From positions 1 through 30,768 of the forward strand of contig WELA01010047.1 of assembly GCA_009602735.1 (NCBI GenBank): 30,768 nt of DNA, in the 5' to 3' direction. Position 1 is the first letter of the stretch. The number at the start of each line of letters is the position of its first letter. Made by a program: the position numbers and the translations under genes. Below the pieces are notes generated by a model, which did no database searches, was not told the DNA's origin, and saw only the letters and a list, made by a program, of their open reading frames with translations. This DNA comes from Mesotaenium endlicherianum (lineage: Eukaryota > Streptophyta > Zygnematophyceae > Zygnematales > Mesotaeniaceae). This document shows positions 30,269-30,768 of the stretch, piece after piece.

Positions 30269-30271
30269 TCC
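30225..30271 (-). promoter_or_regulatory. Probable -1 frameshift signal of element C
   Basis: On the minus strand, in gag phase, G GAA AAA (30271-30265), then a 5-base spacer GGAGG, then a perfect 9-bp hairpin ACGCCAGTA / TACTGGCGT (30259-30251 and 30233-30225, 17-nt loop) that contains part of the gag stop. Pol lies in the -1 frame, as in element D. The heptamer is not of the strict XXXYYYZ form, so the slip site is less sure than the hairpin. Confidence 0.65.
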
Positions 30272-30768
30272 TGCTGTTGAGGTTGCTTCGCCTTCACAAG
30301 ACAGTCTCGAGCCAGATGTCCAAGCTTGCCGCAACTATAGCAGGGTCCTCTCGGCTTGAAGATCTGCTGCCTGCGCTGGTACTGCACAAGTCCCAACTCC
30401 ATGGGTACTGGGCCTTGAACACTCGTGCTTGGCGCTTGAGATCCAAAGTGTCGATATCCTCCAAAGTTGTGGCTGCCCCACTGCCTCTGACTATACTCCA
30501 CAGCGTCGACCCTTGTTGCTAATGCCATCATTTCTCGAAGGCTGGTAGGGTCCTTGAGCGCCACTTCCTTGGCCACTGTTGGCTTGAGTCCCCTCTTGAA
30601 CTTGTCCATCATCTCTGACTCGTCCATGGATGGGCATTGAAGCACCAGCTCGTTGAAGCGCGAAACATACTCCTGAACGCTTCCTCGCAGACGAAGGCGC
30701 ACCAATAGATCTCGAGCGGTAGCCTCGGGTGCAATAGGTTGAAATTGCCTCTTCAAGCCTTCAAATAG
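30250..30768 (-). CDS. gag: Element C Gag, C-terminal part (partial at window edge)
   Basis: Open from the right edge to the TAA at 30250-30252. Contains the end of the Gag core (VQEYVSRFNELVLQCPSM, then FKRGLKPTVAKEV) and a CCHC zinc knuckle, CYSCGKLGHLARDC, followed by a Gln/Lys-rich tail. It resembles the Gag of element D in order and motifs (GLKP.VAKEV is shared). Gag forms the particle and binds RNA. The start is outside the window. No internal stop seen. Confidence 0.9.
   Translation of the reverse strand, partial: LFEGLKRQFQPIAPEATARDLLVRLRLRGSVQEYVSRFNELVLQCPSMDESEMMDKFKRGLKPTVAKEVALKDPTSLREMMALATRVDAVEYSQRQWGSHNFGGYRHFGSQAPSTSVQGPVPMELGLVQYQRRQQIFKPRGPCYSCGKLGHLARDCLVKAKQPQQQEKGGRQ

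Larger units (their letters stand above)
19236..30768 (-). mobile_element. Element C: near-complete Ty3/Gypsy element, split by D
   Basis: Minus strand from the right edge: gag (30768-30250), frameshift region, protease, RT and RNase H (to 28355), integrase (to 26932), then element D inserted, then the chromodomain (20242-19967) and 3' LTR (19979-19236). The 5' LTR and first part of gag lie beyond the window. Same family as element B (744-bp LTRs, same pol end). Damage is limited to the D insertion and a few point changes, almost all of C-to-T type, so C is younger than A2 and E. Confidence 0.93.

Overview
The window is a stretch of eukaryotic heterochromatin-like DNA built almost entirely from Ty3/Gypsy LTR retrotransposons. 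They are stacked, nested in one another and broken to different degrees. I see no convincing host gene, tRNA, rRNA or CRISPR array. The chromodomains at the ends of the integrases (chromovirus type), an initiator-Met tRNA primer site and nonsense mutations that look like cytosine deamination suggest a land plant or a charophyte-type green alga. That placement is inference; no gene here fixes the organism.

Layout. (1) 1-4054: 3' half of element A1: integrase C-terminus, chromodomain, an extra ORF of 558 codons after pol (ORF3), then an LTR (LTR1). A 469-bp segment running from the pol end into ORF3 has been copied in inverted orientation into the pol 3' end, giving a palindrome at 623-1636. 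(2) 3310-9841: element A2, LTR1 - pol lacking gag and protease - a broken, divergent ORF3 - LTR2. A1 and A2 share LTR1, so they form a head-to-tail array. (3) 10068 to about 15365, minus strand: old element E (LTR, polypurine tract, remnants of integrase, RNase H and RT). Its integrase is split by element B (12005-13986, plus strand; two 744-bp LTRs around a 494-bp remnant; TSD GACTT). (4) About 15.4-19.2 kb: unassigned sequence with diverged repeats, hairpins and a 55-N gap in a G-rich tract. (5) 19236 to the right edge, minus strand: element C (same family as B), nearly complete within the window, with gag, protease, RT-RNase H, integrase, chromodomain and 3' LTR. It is split by element D (20248-26926, plus strand; TSD ATTCG). 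D is the youngest and only intact element: 5' LTR, primer site, gag, a -1 frameshift signal, a 1221-codon pol frame, polypurine tract and 3' LTR.

How the parts work together. In D, Gag (capsid and CCHC nucleocapsid) is made from the first frame. A canonical A AAA AAC slippery site followed by a hairpin should send a minority of ribosomes into pol (protease, RT, RNase H, integrase, chromodomain). Element C has the same arrangement with a less canonical slippery site and a 9-bp hairpin. The relative order of insertion is E before B, and C before D. The most unusual content is ORF3 of the A family. It lies in the env position but has no visible signal peptide or membrane segment. It carries a charged coiled coil, a conserved central region of unknown fold, an acidic tract and an RS-rich tail, and it differs far more between A1 and A2 than the adjoining pol does.
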